Source: Patiriisocius marinistellae
GTDB lineage: Bacteria > Bacteroidota > Bacteroidia > Flavobacteriales > Flavobacteriaceae
NCBI RefSeq assembly: GCF_009014635.1
Contig: NZ_BKCF01000007.1
Location: forward strand, 55,015 to 119,014
Direction of reading: 5' to 3'
DNA length: 64,000 nt
Made by a program: the position numbers and the translations under genes. A model generated the notes under the pieces. The model ran no database searches, was not told where the DNA came from, and saw nothing but the letters and a program-made list of their open reading frames with translations. Of the stretch, positions 37,921 through 46,522 are shown one piece after another (within the stretch, counting starts at the first letter, position 1; every line of letters starts with the position of its first letter).

Positions 37921-38820
37921 ATGAAAAAGTTTAAATCCCATTTCGAATATTCAAAAGATGAACGAAGTGGGATTTTTATTTTGTGTTTATTTATAATAGG
38001 TTTATTAGTTTTTCTGAAATTTTACAAGCCCACACAAGTACCATTGTTGGACACTTCATCTCCACAAATTGTCTCCATCCAACGAGAAATTGATTCATTA
38101 AAGTTAGTCGCAATTGAAAAAAGAAAACCAAAAATATTCCCATTCAATCCCAACTTTATAACAGACTATAAAGCATACACTCTCGGTTTATCTACACAAG
38201 AATTTGACAGACTCAAAAAATTTAGAAATACAAATAAATGGGTGAATTCAGTAGCCGATTTTAAAAGAGTAACTCAAGTTAATGATAGTGTGTTAAATAA
38301 AATAAGCCCCTATTTTAAATTCCCAGAATGGGTAACAAACCCTAAGATAAAGTATAGTTCAAGCACCTCATTTCCGAAGAAAAATTTTAAAGAATATGAT
38401 AAAGAGTTGCCATTTGCAGAGAAAGTAGATTTAAATATTGCAACAGCTGAGCAGTTAAAAAAGATCTACGGGATAGGACCAGCGCTCAGTGTTCGAATTG
38501 TGGAAGAGCGCCAGAAGTTAGGTGGGTTTTCAAATGATGATCAATTATATGGTGTTTGGGGCTTAAAAGATTCTGTAGTAAAGAAAACATTGCTGCGATT
38601 TACGGTGAAAACACCAAAAGTTATAGAGAGAATGAATATTAACACTGCATCTGCGTCTGATATTGCAACAATAAAAGGAATATCCTTTGATTTCGCTACT
38701 GAAATATGGGAGTTCGTAACCCTTAGAGAACGAATTAATAATCTAAATGAACTAGAAAAAATTGACGGAATGACTACTTCCAGATTAAAGCTAATTGCGT
38801 TATATTTGTCTGTTGAATGA
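37921..38820 (+). CDS. Membrane-anchored helix-hairpin-helix protein (ComEA-like)
   Basis: A 299-residue protein with an N-terminal TM helix (SGIFILCLFIIGLLVFLKF) and three helix-hairpin-helix DNA-binding units: around residue 81-127, KVDLNIATAEQLKKIYGIGP (about 170-190), and MNINTASASDIATIKGISFD (about 240-262). The pattern resembles ComEA/competence-type double-stranded DNA-binding proteins, but with a long, proline-rich spacer and an HhH triplet. It could bind incoming or cell-surface DNA; this is inference. An imperfect hairpin lies immediately before the start (37890-37920), and the recurrent ATTTCCGAAG word occurs at 38370. Confidence 0.83.
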   Translation: MKKFKSHFEYSKDERSGIFILCLFIIGLLVFLKFYKPTQVPLLDTSSPQIVSIQREIDSLKLVAIEKRKPKIFPFNPNFITDYKAYTLGLSTQEFDRLKKFRNTNKWVNSVADFKRVTQVNDSVLNKISPYFKFPEWVTNPKIKYSSSTSFPKKNFKEYDKELPFAEKVDLNIATAEQLKKIYGIGPALSVRIVEERQKLGGFSNDDQLYGVWGLKDSVVKKTLLRFTVKTPKVIERMNINTASASDIATIKGISFDFATEIWEFVTLRERINNLNELEKIDGMTTSRLKLIALYLSVE

Positions 38821-38893
38821 TTTGTAAAAATCCAGCAAATTATTGAAGAATTGACATTATTTTCCAACCATATTATTAATACCGTAATAGCGT

Positions 38894-40051
38894 ATGTATT
38901 TTACCGAAGAGCATGAGTTTTTTAGAAAGAGTTTTCAAGATTTCTTAAAAAAAGAAGTTGTACCACATATTGAAAAGTGGGAAGAGACTGGGACGATAGA
39001 CAGATTTATCTGGGAGAAATTTGGTGAAATGGGTTATTTTGGTCTTGCTACTCCTGAGGAGTATGGCGGGATGGACTTAGATATATTTTACACAATAATC
39101 TTTATTGAAGAATTACAAAAAATAAATAGTGGTGGCTTTGCTGCTGCAATGTGGGCGCATGAATACCTTGCAATGACACACCTTAATAAAGAAGCAAACC
39201 ACGAACAAAAATTGAAATATTTAGCACCTAGCGTTACTGGTGAAAAAATAGGGTGTCTTTGTATTACAGAGCCATTTGGAGGAAGTGATGTAGGCGGTAT
39301 GAGAACGACTGCCGTAAAAGAAGGCGATACATATATAATTAATGGGTCAAAGACTTTTATTACTAATGGTATTTATAGCGATTATTTAATTGTTTGTGCA
39401 AAAACAAACCCAGAGTTAGGGAACAAAGGGATTAGTATTTTTGTTATGGATAGAGATACGCCTGGAATAAGCGCAACAAAATTAGATAAACTTGGCTGGA
39501 GAGCCAGTGATACTGGAGAAATCGCATTTGACAATGTTGTTATCCCTGCCGAAAATTTAATGGGCGAAGAAAATATGGGCTTTCCATATATAATGCAACA
39601 TTTTGCATTAGAGCGCTTGATTATGGGGGTTAATGCACATGCAAGAAGTGAATGGGCGTTAGAATATGCAATTGCGTATATGAAAGAACGTACTGCTTTT
39701 GGTAAACCTATTTCAAAATTCCAAGCGCTACGTCATAAAGTTGCAGATTTGTCTAGTGAAGTTGCAATGGCAAAAACATTTAATTACGTTACTGCAAAAC
39801 GTCTTAATGATGGGGAATACGTGGTTAAAGAGGCAACAATGTCAAAACTGGTCTCAACAAAAATAGCTGATGCTGTTGCATATGAGTGTGTGCAGTTACT
39901 AGGTGGTTACGGTTATATGGAAGAATACCCAATGGCGCGTAATTTGAGAGATAGCAGATTGGGACCAATAGGTGGAGGAACTTCCGAAATTCTTAGAGAG
40001 ATTATTTCTAAAATGGTCATTGATGGAGTTTCTTACAAACCTGCGACATAA
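38894..40051 (+). CDS. Acyl-CoA dehydrogenase
   Basis: A 385-residue flavoprotein with the standard three-part fold: N-terminal helical (EFFRKSFQDFLKKEVVPHI), middle beta domain (CLCITEPFGGSDVGGMRTTA; INGSKTFITNGIYSDYLIVC) and C-terminal helical (ERTAFGKPISKFQALRHKVA; LLGGYGYMEEYPMARNLRDS). The Glu that acts as base in medium-chain enzymes is replaced (GPIGGGTSEI), but E240 in FALERLIMG occupies the position used by long-chain and isovaleryl-CoA dehydrogenases, so it is probably active with branched or long-chain acyl-CoA. It uses FAD and passes electrons to ETF. Confidence 0.9.
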   Translation: MYFTEEHEFFRKSFQDFLKKEVVPHIEKWEETGTIDRFIWEKFGEMGYFGLATPEEYGGMDLDIFYTIIFIEELQKINSGGFAAAMWAHEYLAMTHLNKEANHEQKLKYLAPSVTGEKIGCLCITEPFGGSDVGGMRTTAVKEGDTYIINGSKTFITNGIYSDYLIVCAKTNPELGNKGISIFVMDRDTPGISATKLDKLGWRASDTGEIAFDNVVIPAENLMGEENMGFPYIMQHFALERLIMGVNAHARSEWALEYAIAYMKERTAFGKPISKFQALRHKVADLSSEVAMAKTFNYVTAKRLNDGEYVVKEATMSKLVSTKIADAVAYECVQLLGGYGYMEEYPMARNLRDSRLGPIGGGTSEILREIISKMVIDGVSYKPAT

Positions 40052-40095
40052 TAGAACGTTATTCAGTTCGTTCTACTTTTAATAAACAACCTACA

Positions 40096-41523
40096 ATGAA
40101 AAATCATTTCTTAAATAGGATATCACTTTTTTTACTTTGTTTAATTTCTTTTAATGCTGTTGCTCAAATAGATATTAAAGGAAAGGTAGTTGATTTTACA
40201 ACCTTTGCAGGTATAGAAAGCGCGAGTATTTATGTTCAAAATAGTACCATAGGTACCATTAGTAATGCTGATGGTAATTTTGCGCTAACAGTACCTCAAA
40301 AATTTATAAATGATACCCTAGTTATTTCTAGTATAGGTTTTAAAAGTTATAAAAGCGTTGTAAAAGATTTTGATGCATCAATGGATTTGTTTCTTGAAGA
40401 GGACGTAGCATCTTTGGACGAAATCATTATCGTTGCTGAAACCCGTCCAAAAACTGGTAACGACATTGTACTTCGTGCAATCGAAGAACTTCCAGAAACA
40501 TTACCAGATAGTGCGTACATTCAAAAGGGCTTTCTTAGGCACAAAGAAAGGAATTCAACCGAGTATAAATGGCTTATTGAAAGCGCCATCACATTATATG
40601 ATGACAGTTATAACTCAGGTGCAAAAAAGAATCTCAGGATTAATGTTGATGAAACCCGTAAAAGTTATGACCTTAGAGATGTAGATAGCCTTTATGCTTA
40701 CACAGCTTACCTTAAAAATAGAACTAGAAATAAAAAACTACGTAAAAACAATTTGAGGCGTGATACCATTTCAACTTCTAGTTTAGTGAAAGCTATTAGA
40801 TGGAATGACGAGCGGGTAAATGGACTTGATAAGCTCTTTAGAGGTAAAATTAATCTTATTAGAAATGCAAATGAGTCAGGTGCTATATTTGGCGAGGGGT
40901 TATTAGAAAGACAACAGTTTAAATTAGATACAGTTTTAGTTGAGAATGATAAAAAACTTTATAAAATCGAAATCTTAAAAGGAAATGATTTTGTAGGATT
41001 AAACACACCAGATATTTATAATGAAGGCTTTGAAGCTAAAGGATGGTTGTATATTGATTGGGATACTTGGGCAATCAAGAAAGTAGAATACCAATTAATT
41101 GCAGCTTCAGATAATCAAAAAAAGCGTAGCAAAAGTCTTTTTGGAACACTGTTAAATCACAAACTCGTAATGACCTATATGGAGTATGAAGGCAGAATGT
41201 ACCCTAAGTACATCTATTATGAAACACCAAAACTCGTTAACGCAGGAGACCGATCGTCTGATCAAACCGATAAAGAGGGAAGACCCACACAGGATAAAGA
41301 AGAGTTTTATTACAATACCGTACAAGAGATAGTTTTTACTGAAATTATTAGAGATAAAGACCTAATAAAAGAGGAGCGTTCAAAACAATGGACAGAAGAT
41401 ATTTTTTCGCCACAACCGTATCATCCCGAGTTTTGGGAAAATTATAATGTATTGTTAGAAAGTAAAGAAGAAGAAAAGTTGATTAGAGATTTAACAAGAA
41501 GAGCAGGATTGTTTAAAGAGTAG
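40096..41523 (+). CDS. Exported protein with CarboxypepD_reg-like domain
   Basis: A 475-residue protein with signal peptide (RISLFLLCLISFNAVAQ). Residues 24-105 are a CarboxypepD_reg-like beta-sandwich (IDIKGKVVDFTTFAGIESAS, then SNADGNFALTVPQ and SSIGFKSYKS), followed by ILDEIIIVAETRPKTGNDIV and a long domain resembling the DUF5686-like or outer-membrane-associated regions of flavobacterial proteins. The usual TonB plug is missing, so it is not a SusC-type receptor. Function is unknown; it may act at the outer membrane. Promoter-like TACTTTTA (near-match) lies 20 bp upstream. Confidence 0.75.
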   Translation: MKNHFLNRISLFLLCLISFNAVAQIDIKGKVVDFTTFAGIESASIYVQNSTIGTISNADGNFALTVPQKFINDTLVISSIGFKSYKSVVKDFDASMDLFLEEDVASLDEIIIVAETRPKTGNDIVLRAIEELPETLPDSAYIQKGFLRHKERNSTEYKWLIESAITLYDDSYNSGAKKNLRINVDETRKSYDLRDVDSLYAYTAYLKNRTRNKKLRKNNLRRDTISTSSLVKAIRWNDERVNGLDKLFRGKINLIRNANESGAIFGEGLLERQQFKLDTVLVENDKKLYKIEILKGNDFVGLNTPDIYNEGFEAKGWLYIDWDTWAIKKVEYQLIAASDNQKKRSKSLFGTLLNHKLVMTYMEYEGRMYPKYIYYETPKLVNAGDRSSDQTDKEGRPTQDKEEFYYNTVQEIVFTEIIRDKDLIKEERSKQWTEDIFSPQPYHPEFWENYNVLLESKEEEKLIRDLTRRAGLFKE

Positions 41524-41583
41524 TAAATATATATTCTGAAATTTTTATTTCATTAATATTTCAGAAAAAAAACAAATACCCGT

Positions 41584-41613
41584 TTTGAGATTTCAAAATA
41601 AGTAGTATTTTTG
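41584..41613 (+). promoter_or_regulatory. Promoter of rpsU
   Basis: TTTG (41584-41587), an 18-base spacer, and TATTTTTG (41606-41613) match both halves of the flavobacterial -33/-7 promoter. It lies 29 bases before the rpsU ATG. Confidence 0.75.
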
Positions 41614-41626
41614 CAGTCCAAAAGAG

Positions 41627-41633
41627 AGGAGGT
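41627..41633 (+). promoter_or_regulatory. Strong Shine-Dalgarno sequence of rpsU
   Basis: AGGAGGT, inside AGAGAGGAGGTT, lies ten bases before the ATG of rpsU. Such a site is exceptional here: nearly all other genes in the window have no Shine-Dalgarno. In Flavobacterium, bS21 (the rpsU product) helps sequester the 16S anti-Shine-Dalgarno, and rpsU itself keeps a strong Shine-Dalgarno and is reported to be autoregulated through it. An ATG at 41635 opens a four-codon reading frame overlapping the true start. Confidence 0.8.
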
Positions 41634-41642
41634 TATGACACT

Positions 41643-41837
41643 ATGTTAATTATACCAGTTAAAGACGGAGAAAATATAGACAGAGCGCTTAAGCGTTTCA
41701 AGCGTAAGTTTGATCGTACGGGAACGATGCGTCAGCTACGTTCACGTCAAGCATTCTCAAAGCCATCTGTAGTTAGAAGAAAACAAATACAGAAAGCGCA
41801 GTACATTCAAGGACTTAGAGATGCAGAGGAGATCTAG
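41643..41837 (+). CDS. rpsU: 30S ribosomal protein bS21
   Basis: A 64-residue, highly basic protein that matches bS21: MLIIPVKDGENIDRALKRFK, RKFDRTGTMRQLRSRQAFSK and a C-terminal RKQIQKAQYIQGLRDAEEI. Bacteroidota have this short form. It binds near the 3' end of 16S rRNA and, together with bS18 and bS6, hides the anti-Shine-Dalgarno in Bacteroidota ribosomes. Its own mRNA has a clear promoter, a perfect Shine-Dalgarno and a strong terminator, giving a compact single-gene unit directly before the xerC/D-like gene. Autoregulation is inferred from literature on the group plus the visible Shine-Dalgarno. Confidence 0.97.
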   Translation: MLIIPVKDGENIDRALKRFKRKFDRTGTMRQLRSRQAFSKPSVVRRKQIQKAQYIQGLRDAEEI

Positions 41838-41864
41838 TTTCCTATCATCCTAAAAATATAATTT

Positions 41865-41896
41865 AAGACCGCTACTTTTAAAGTAGCGGTCTTTTT
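41865..41896 (+). terminator. Rho-independent terminator of rpsU
   Basis: AAGACCGCTACTT (41865-41877) and AAGTAGCGGTCTT (41881-41893) form a perfect 13-bp stem with a three-base loop, continuing into a T run (TTTTT). It isolates rpsU from the downstream recombinase gene. Confidence 0.92.
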
Positions 41897-41941
41897 ATTT
41901 GTAATTTTAACGCAAAGCTGAAATTTAAAACAACAAGTCAA

Positions 41942-42829
41942 TTGCTACTATCTCCATTTATAGACTATTTAAGCCTCGAGAAAAAGTACTCGGCACATAC
42001 CATAACGGCATATAAAAAGGATTTAGAAACTTTTTTTGAATTCGGAAAAGAGACATTCGAAATCTCAAATTTAGCAGAAGTAAATTATCCTATTGTTAGG
42101 AGTTGGATTGTGACATTAGTTGATTCTGGAATTTCAAACAGAACGGTAAATCGAAAAATTTCATCATTAAAAACATATTATAAGTTTTTATTGAAAATAG
42201 GAGAGATAGTTGAAAACCCATTAGCAAAGCACAAAGCTTTAAAAACCTCAAAAAAAATACAAGTCCCTTTTTCGGAAACCGAAATAAATAGTGTGTTAGA
42301 AATGCTAAAATACGCTAACGATTTTGAAAGTTTTAGAAATAAATTGATTGTTGAACTTTTTTATAGTACGGGAATGCGTCGGGCAGAATTAATTAATTTA
42401 AAACTCAGTGATATTTCCGAGGTTAAAAAAACAATCAAAGTATTAGGAAAAAGAAAAAAAGAACGTATTATTCCATTGTTGTCATCTGTTTTAGAGACGG
42501 TTGTGGCTTATCTTAAATTTAGAGAAGATGTTGATGTGAATAATTCGACATTTTTACTGTTAACATCAAAAGGCGAGCCTATTTATGAAACACTAGTTTA
42601 TCGAGTGATTACAGCATATTTTGAGATGGCCTCGGTAAAGTTGAAAAAAAGCCCGCATATTTTGAGGCATTCATTCGCAACACATTTGCTTAATGAAGGG
42701 GCTGAGTTAAACGCAGTCAAAGAGTTACTAGGTCATTCAAGTCTTGCTTCTACTCAGGTTTACACTCATAATAATATCGCTAAATTGAAAGAAGTATATA
42801 GAGGTGCACATCCTCGAACCTCGAAGTAA
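41942..42829 (+). CDS. xerC: Tyrosine recombinase XerC/XerD-like
   Basis: A 295-residue tyrosine recombinase with an N-terminal SAM-like core-binding domain (FIDYLSLEKKYSAHTITAYK) and a C-terminal catalytic domain. The catalytic set is complete: R146 in STGMRRAEL, H239 and R242 in PHILRHSFATHLL, H265 in LLGHSSLASTQ and nucleophile Y274 in TQVYTHNN. The start is TTG at 41942; no ATG is available nearby. Its place between rpsU and the tRNA-tuf operon, far from mobile genes, suggests the chromosomal dimer-resolution recombinase rather than a phage integrase. Whether it is XerC or XerD cannot be decided by eye. Confidence 0.88.
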   Translation: MLLSPFIDYLSLEKKYSAHTITAYKKDLETFFEFGKETFEISNLAEVNYPIVRSWIVTLVDSGISNRTVNRKISSLKTYYKFLLKIGEIVENPLAKHKALKTSKKIQVPFSETEINSVLEMLKYANDFESFRNKLIVELFYSTGMRRAELINLKLSDISEVKKTIKVLGKRKKERIIPLLSSVLETVVAYLKFREDVDVNNSTFLLLTSKGEPIYETLVYRVITAYFEMASVKLKKSPHILRHSFATHLLNEGAELNAVKELLGHSSLASTQVYTHNNIAKLKEVYRGAHPRTSK

Positions 42830-42950
42830 ATTATTTTTTTAATTTTTTGTAAAAATTTTACTCAAAAAGTTTGCACACATCTTAGTTTTGAATATTTTTG
42901 CACCGCATTTGTGATGAAGAAATTATTACAATATTTTTTCTAAAATTTGT

Positions 42951-42980
42951 TTTGTAAAAAGGATAAATTACATACATTTG
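42951..42980 (+). promoter_or_regulatory. Promoter of the tRNA-tuf operon
   Basis: TTTG (42951-42954), 18 bases, then TACATTTG (42973-42980) followed by CAAT. It has the same geometry as the rpsU promoter and lies 60 bp before the first tRNA. The rest of the spacer 42830-43040 is A/T-rich with no other recognisable element. Confidence 0.75.
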
Positions 42981-43040
42981 CAATCCGTTAGAAATAGCGG
43001 ACTTTTTTATGCTGATTTTCGCAGTGTAAAATAGTTAAAG

Positions 43041-43114
43041 GCCGATGTAGCTCAGCTGGCTAGAGCAGCTGATTTGTAATCAGCAGGTCGTGGGTTCGAG
43101 TCCCTCCATCGGCT
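43041..43114 (+). tRNA. tRNA-Thr (UGU)
   Basis: A 74-nt cloverleaf: acceptor GCCGATG pairs with CATCGGC, D-arm GCTCAGCTGGCTAGAGC, anticodon arm GCTGA-TTTGTAA-TCAGC with anticodon TGT, T-arm with GTTCGAGTC. CCA is not encoded (T discriminator, then CTTTTT). First of four tRNAs before tuf; counterpart of E. coli thrU. Confidence 0.97.
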
Positions 43115-43185
43115 CTTTTTTTTAAAGAAGTTCTTTAAATATTGAAATTGTTAGTTTTGTCTCTGTTTAGGAGGCGGGCTGATAC

Positions 43186-43267
<82 letters not shown>

Positions 43268-43441
43268 CAAGCAATTTAAAACAAGAAGCTGTTAAAAGAT
43301 TTTTTACATAGTTTCGTTTTAGGGTTGTTTGGGTTGGGTCACCAATCCAGGAGGGCTAAGATAAGTGGTTTTCCAAATAAATGAAATATTGAATTCCATT
43401 AACGGTAAGTTCTAATTTTTAGATCTTGCTAAGTTATAAAA

Positions 43442-43514
43442 GCGGGAGTAGCTCAGTTGGTAGAGCGTCAGCCTTCCAAGCTGAATGTCGCCAGTTCGAA
43501 CCTGGTCTCCCGCT
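43442..43514 (+). tRNA. tRNA-Gly (UCC)
   Basis: A 73-nt cloverleaf: acceptor GCGGGAG with CTCCCGC, anticodon loop CTTCCAA giving TCC, T-arm CCAGTTCGAACCTGG. The 174-bp spacer before it (43268-43441) has no additional tRNA that I can fold. Counterpart of E. coli glyT. Confidence 0.97.
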
Positions 43515-43648
43515 CTATTTTTCTGCGAAAGCAGATATTCATTGTAGCCTGTTTTAGGTTGCAATGATTTCTCTTTGAGTTCTTGTTCAGTATGCGTTAC
43601 TATTCTTGAAGCGCTAATGTGGAACTTGATGCCAGCAATGTAAAACTC

Positions 43649-43720
43649 GCCGGTGTAGCTCAGGGGTAGAGCGTTTCCTTGGTAAGGAAGAGGTCACGAG
43701 TTCAATTCTCGTCATTGGCT
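43649..43720 (+). tRNA. tRNA-Thr (GGU)
   Basis: A 72-nt cloverleaf: acceptor GCCGGTG pairs with CATTGGC through two G-U pairs; anticodon loop TTGGTAA gives GGT; T-arm ACGAGTTCAATTCTCGT. It ends 55 bp before tuf. Counterpart of E. coli thrT. The spacer before it (43515-43648) contains an imperfect hairpin (TCATTGTAGCCT with AGGTTGCAATGA) that may aid processing. Confidence 0.95.
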
Positions 43721-43775
43721 CGACATATTAGAATAATTTTGAACACTAATATATAACTAAGTAAATAAATACAAA

Positions 43776-44963
43776 ATGGCAAAAGCAACATACGATCGTT
43801 CGAAGCCCCACTTAAATGTAGGTACTATTGGACATGTAGATCACGGTAAAACAACATTAACAGCTGCTATTACTAAGGTACTAGCTGATGCTGGTTATTC
43901 AGAAGCTTCAGCTTTTGATCAAATTGATAACGCTCCTGAAGAAAAAGAGCGTGGTATTACAATTAATTCTTCACACGTTGAATATGCGACGGCTAATCGT
44001 CACTATGCGCACGTTGATTGTCCAGGTCACGCCGATTATGTAAAGAACATGGTTACTGGTGCTGCACAGATGGATGGAGCGATCTTAGTTGTTGCTGCTA
44101 CAGACGGACCAATGCCACAAACACGTGAGCACATTCTTTTAGGTCGTCAGGTAGGTATTCCGCGTATCGTTGTATTTATGAATAAAGTAGATATGGTTGA
44201 TGATGAGGAATTACTTGAATTAGTTGAGATGGAAGTGAGAGATCTTTTGTCTTTCTATGAGTATGATGGTGATAATGGACCTGTAATCGCTGGTTCTGCA
44301 TTAGGTGCGTTAAATGGTGAACAAAAATGGGTTGATACAGTTCTTTCTTTAATGGAAGCTGTTGATTCATGGATCGAAGAGCCATTGAGAGAAGTGGATA
44401 AGCCTTTCTTAATGCCTATCGAAGATGTGTTCTCTATTACTGGGCGTGGTACTGTAGCAACTGGTCGTATTGAGACTGGTATTGCTAATACTGGAGATCC
44501 TGTAGAGATTATTGGTATGGGTGCTGAAAAATTAACATCTACTATTACTGGTATTGAGATGTTCCGTCAAATCCTTGATAGAGGTGAAGCTGGAGATAAC
44601 GCTGGTATTCTTTTGAGAGGTATTGAGAAATCAATGATTTCTAGAGGAATGGTAATTGTTAAGCCAGGTTCTGTAACTCCACACGCTAAATTTAAAGCTG
44701 AGGTTTACGTATTGAAAAAAGAAGAAGGTGGGCGTCACACTCCATTCCATAATAACTATCGTCCGCAGTTCTATGTACGTACAACTGATGTGACGGGTAA
44801 TATTTCTCTTCCTGATGGAGTTGAAATGGTTATGCCGGGAGATAACTTAACTATTCATGTTGAGTTGATTTCTGCAATCGCAATGAGTATTGGTTTGCGT
44901 TTTGCTATCCGTGAAGGTGGTAGAACGGTAGGTGCTGGTCAGGTTACTGAAATTTTAGACTAA
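43776..44963 (+). CDS. tuf: Elongation factor Tu
   Basis: A 395-residue translation GTPase. G1 [10 protein letters not shown]2 region [15 protein letters not shown]3 [13 protein letters not shown]4 NKVDM and G5 SAL motifs are all present, followed by domain II ([12 protein letters not shown]) and domain III ([33 protein letters not shown]). It carries aminoacyl-tRNA to the ribosome. Coding sequence and preceding tRNAs are likely one transcript, as no promoter or terminator is seen between them. Confidence 0.99.
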   Translation: MAKATYDRSKPHLNVGTIGHVDHGKTTLTAAITKVLADAGYSEASAFDQIDNAPEEKERGITINSSHVEYATANRHYAHVDCPGHADYVKNMVTGAAQMDGAILVVAATDGPMPQTREHILLGRQVGIPRIVVFMNKVDMVDDEELLELVEMEVRDLLSFYEYDGDNGPVIAGSALGALNGEQKWVDTVLSLMEAVDSWIEEPLREVDKPFLMPIEDVFSITGRGTVATGRIETGIANTGDPVEIIGMGAEKLTSTITGIEMFRQILDRGEAGDNAGILLRGIEKSMISRGMVIVKPGSVTPHAKFKAEVYVLKKEEGGRHTPFHNNYRPQFYVRTTDVTGNISLPDGVEMVMPGDNLTIHVELISAIAMSIGLRFAIREGGRTVGAGQVTEILD

Positions 44964-44988
44964 ATTTTAGTCAAAAATATATAAGGTA

Positions 44989-45014
44989 AAGGTGTCTCGT
45001 TTTCGGGACGCCTT
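44989..45014 (+). terminator. Weak hairpin after tuf
   Basis: AAGGTGTCTCG (44989-44999) can pair with CGGGACGCCTT (45004-45014) using two G-U pairs, with a four-base loop. The following GACTTTTAT is only weakly T-rich, so partial termination or RNA processing is as likely as full termination. Downstream, 45022-45034 repeats the word ATAACGGGTTTAG found at the 5' end of tRNA-Trp. Confidence 0.45.
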
Positions 45015-45136
45015 GACTTTTATAACGGGTTTAGTAGTTCCCCATTGAGGTTAGGCCTTTTTAAATTTCTATAGAAATAGTAAATATTTTAATATCGCAT
45101 TTATAATTTTTGAATTTGTAATTCTTGAAATTATAA

Positions 45137-45209
45137 ACGGGTTTAGCTCAGTTGGTAGAGCACTGGTCTCCAAAACCAGGTGTCGTGAGTTCGAGTCTCG
45201 CAACCCGTG
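45137..45209 (+). tRNA. tRNA-Trp (CCA)
   Basis: A 73-nt cloverleaf: acceptor ACGGGTT with AACCCGT, D-arm GCTCAGTTGGTAGAGC, anticodon arm CTGGT-CTCCAAA-ACCAG with anticodon CCA, T-arm GTGAGTTCGAGTCTCGC, discriminator G. It lies between tuf and secE, a common position for trpT in bacteria. Confidence 0.97.
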
Positions 45210-45246
45210 CAACGTTTGTGTAAACGAAAATTAAATACCTTTTAAG

Positions 45247-45432
45247 ATGGTAAATTATATTAAAGAGTCGTATAACGAACTAAGAAATCATGTTACTTGG
45301 ACACCTTGGCCAGAGGCACAGCGTCTTACGGTAATTGTTGCTGCGTTTTCGGTAATCCTGGCGCTTGCTGTATGGGGAGTCGATAGTGTGTTTAGTAAAA
45401 TTATATCTTATTACTTTGAGTTAATAAAATAA
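45247..45432 (+). CDS. secE: Preprotein translocase subunit SecE
   Basis: A 61-residue single-TM protein: an amphipathic N-terminal helix (YIKESYNELRNHVTWTPWPE) with the family's TWP-like turn, then one membrane helix (LTVIVAAFSVILALAVWGV). SecE forms the SecYEG channel in the inner membrane. It precedes nusG by five bases, the conserved secE-nusG order. Confidence 0.95.
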   Translation: MVNYIKESYNELRNHVTWTPWPEAQRLTVIVAAFSVILALAVWGVDSVFSKIISYYFELIK

Positions 45433-45437
45433 TAAGA

Positions 45438-45992
45438 ATGACTGAAACGAAAAGTGCAAAAAAATGGTATGTTGTCCGTTCAGTAAGTGGACAGGAAAAC
45501 AAGATTAAAGAATATATTGAATCTGAGATCAATAGGTTGAACTTAGCGGATTATATTGAGCAGGTCTTGGTTCCTACTGAAACTGTGGTTCAAATACGTA
45601 ACGGAAAAAAATCTAATAAGGAACGTGTTTATTTTCCTGGTTATATTATGATTCAAGCGAGTTTGGCTGGTGAGATTCCACATATTATAAAGTCAATTAA
45701 TGGTGTTATAGGTTTCTTGGGTGAGACTAAAGGGGGAGACCCAGTGCCATTGAGGCAGGCTGAAGTTAATAGAATGTTAGGGAAGGTTGATGAGCTTTCA
45801 GTAAAGGATGAGAATGTTAATATTCCTTATGTAATCGGTGAAACTGTAAAAGTTGTTGATGGTCCATTTAATGGATTTAATGGTACAGTTGAAAAGATTA
45901 ATGAAGAAAAGCGTAAGCTTGAAGTGATGGTGAAAATTTTCGGAAGAAAAACACCATTAGAGTTGAGTTATATGCAAGTAGAGAAAGTATAA
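45438..45992 (+). CDS. nusG: Transcription termination/antitermination factor NusG
   Basis: A 184-residue protein with an N-terminal NGN domain (KKWYVVRSVSGQENKIKEYI; RVYFPGYIMIQA) and a C-terminal KOW domain (GETVKVVDGPFNGFNGTVEK). It binds RNA polymerase and links it to Rho or the ribosome. It follows secE after five bases and is followed, 74 bp later, by the ribosomal protein genes rplK-rplA. Confidence 0.97.
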   Translation: MTETKSAKKWYVVRSVSGQENKIKEYIESEINRLNLADYIEQVLVPTETVVQIRNGKKSNKERVYFPGYIMIQASLAGEIPHIIKSINGVIGFLGETKGGDPVPLRQAEVNRMLGKVDELSVKDENVNIPYVIGETVKVVDGPFNGFNGTVEKINEEKRKLEVMVKIFGRKTPLELSYMQVEKV

Positions 45993-46066
45993 TTGTTACA
46001 CGCTATATAATAGATTTTTTCTTTAGCTTCCACTAATGAGAAAATCGCAAAATTTAAATTTAGAAC

Positions 46067-46504
46067 ATGGCAAAAGAAGTCAGTAAAGTAGTAAAATTGC
46101 AAGTTCGTGGAGGTGCGGCAAACCCGTCACCACCAGTTGGACCCGCTTTAGGTGCTGCCGGTGTGAATATCATGGAGTTCTGTAAGCAGTTTAATGCTAG
46201 AACACAAGACAAGCAAGGAAAAGTATTGCCAGTTGCGATTACAGTTTATAAAGACAAGTCTTTTGACTTTGTTATTAAAACTCCTCCAGCTGCAGTTCAA
46301 ATTCTTGAAGCTACAAAGATAAAAAAAGGATCTGGTGAGCCTCACGTTAAGAAGGTAGGGACTATAACTTGGGATCAAATTAGAGCTATTGCAGAAGACA
46401 AAATGCCCGATTTGAATGCATTTACAGTTGAAAGTGCTATGAAAATGGTTGCTGGTACTGCACGTTCAATGGGAATTAAAACAAAAGGTGCTGCACCTTT
46501 TTAA
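46067..46504 (+). CDS. rplK: 50S ribosomal protein uL11
   Basis: A 145-residue uL11: [59 protein letters not shown] and the C-terminal [17 protein letters not shown] rRNA-binding region. It forms the GTPase-associated centre with 23S rRNA. Next gene rplA starts 18 bp downstream. Confidence 0.98.
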   Translation: MAKEVSKVVKLQVRGGAANPSPPVGPALGAAGVNIMEFCKQFNARTQDKQGKVLPVAITVYKDKSFDFVIKTPPAAVQILEATKIKKGSGEPHVKKVGTITWDQIRAIAEDKMPDLNAFTVESAMKMVAGTARSMGIKTKGAAPF

Positions 46505-46522
46505 TAAAAAAGAATCTATAAA

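Noticed and set aside
41942..42829. Tyrosine recombinase as evidence of an integrated element at the tRNA genes
   Set aside because: The flanking genes are core housekeeping in conserved order, no phage or transfer genes follow, and no attachment-site duplication of a tRNA end was seen.
43268..43441. Additional tRNA in the long Tyr-Gly spacer
   Set aside because: I could not fold a cloverleaf or find a T-loop GTTCGAATC motif in it.
44176..44385. Minus-strand reading frame within tuf
   Set aside because: His/Gln/Leu-rich translation antisense to a highly conserved gene; a codon-usage shadow.
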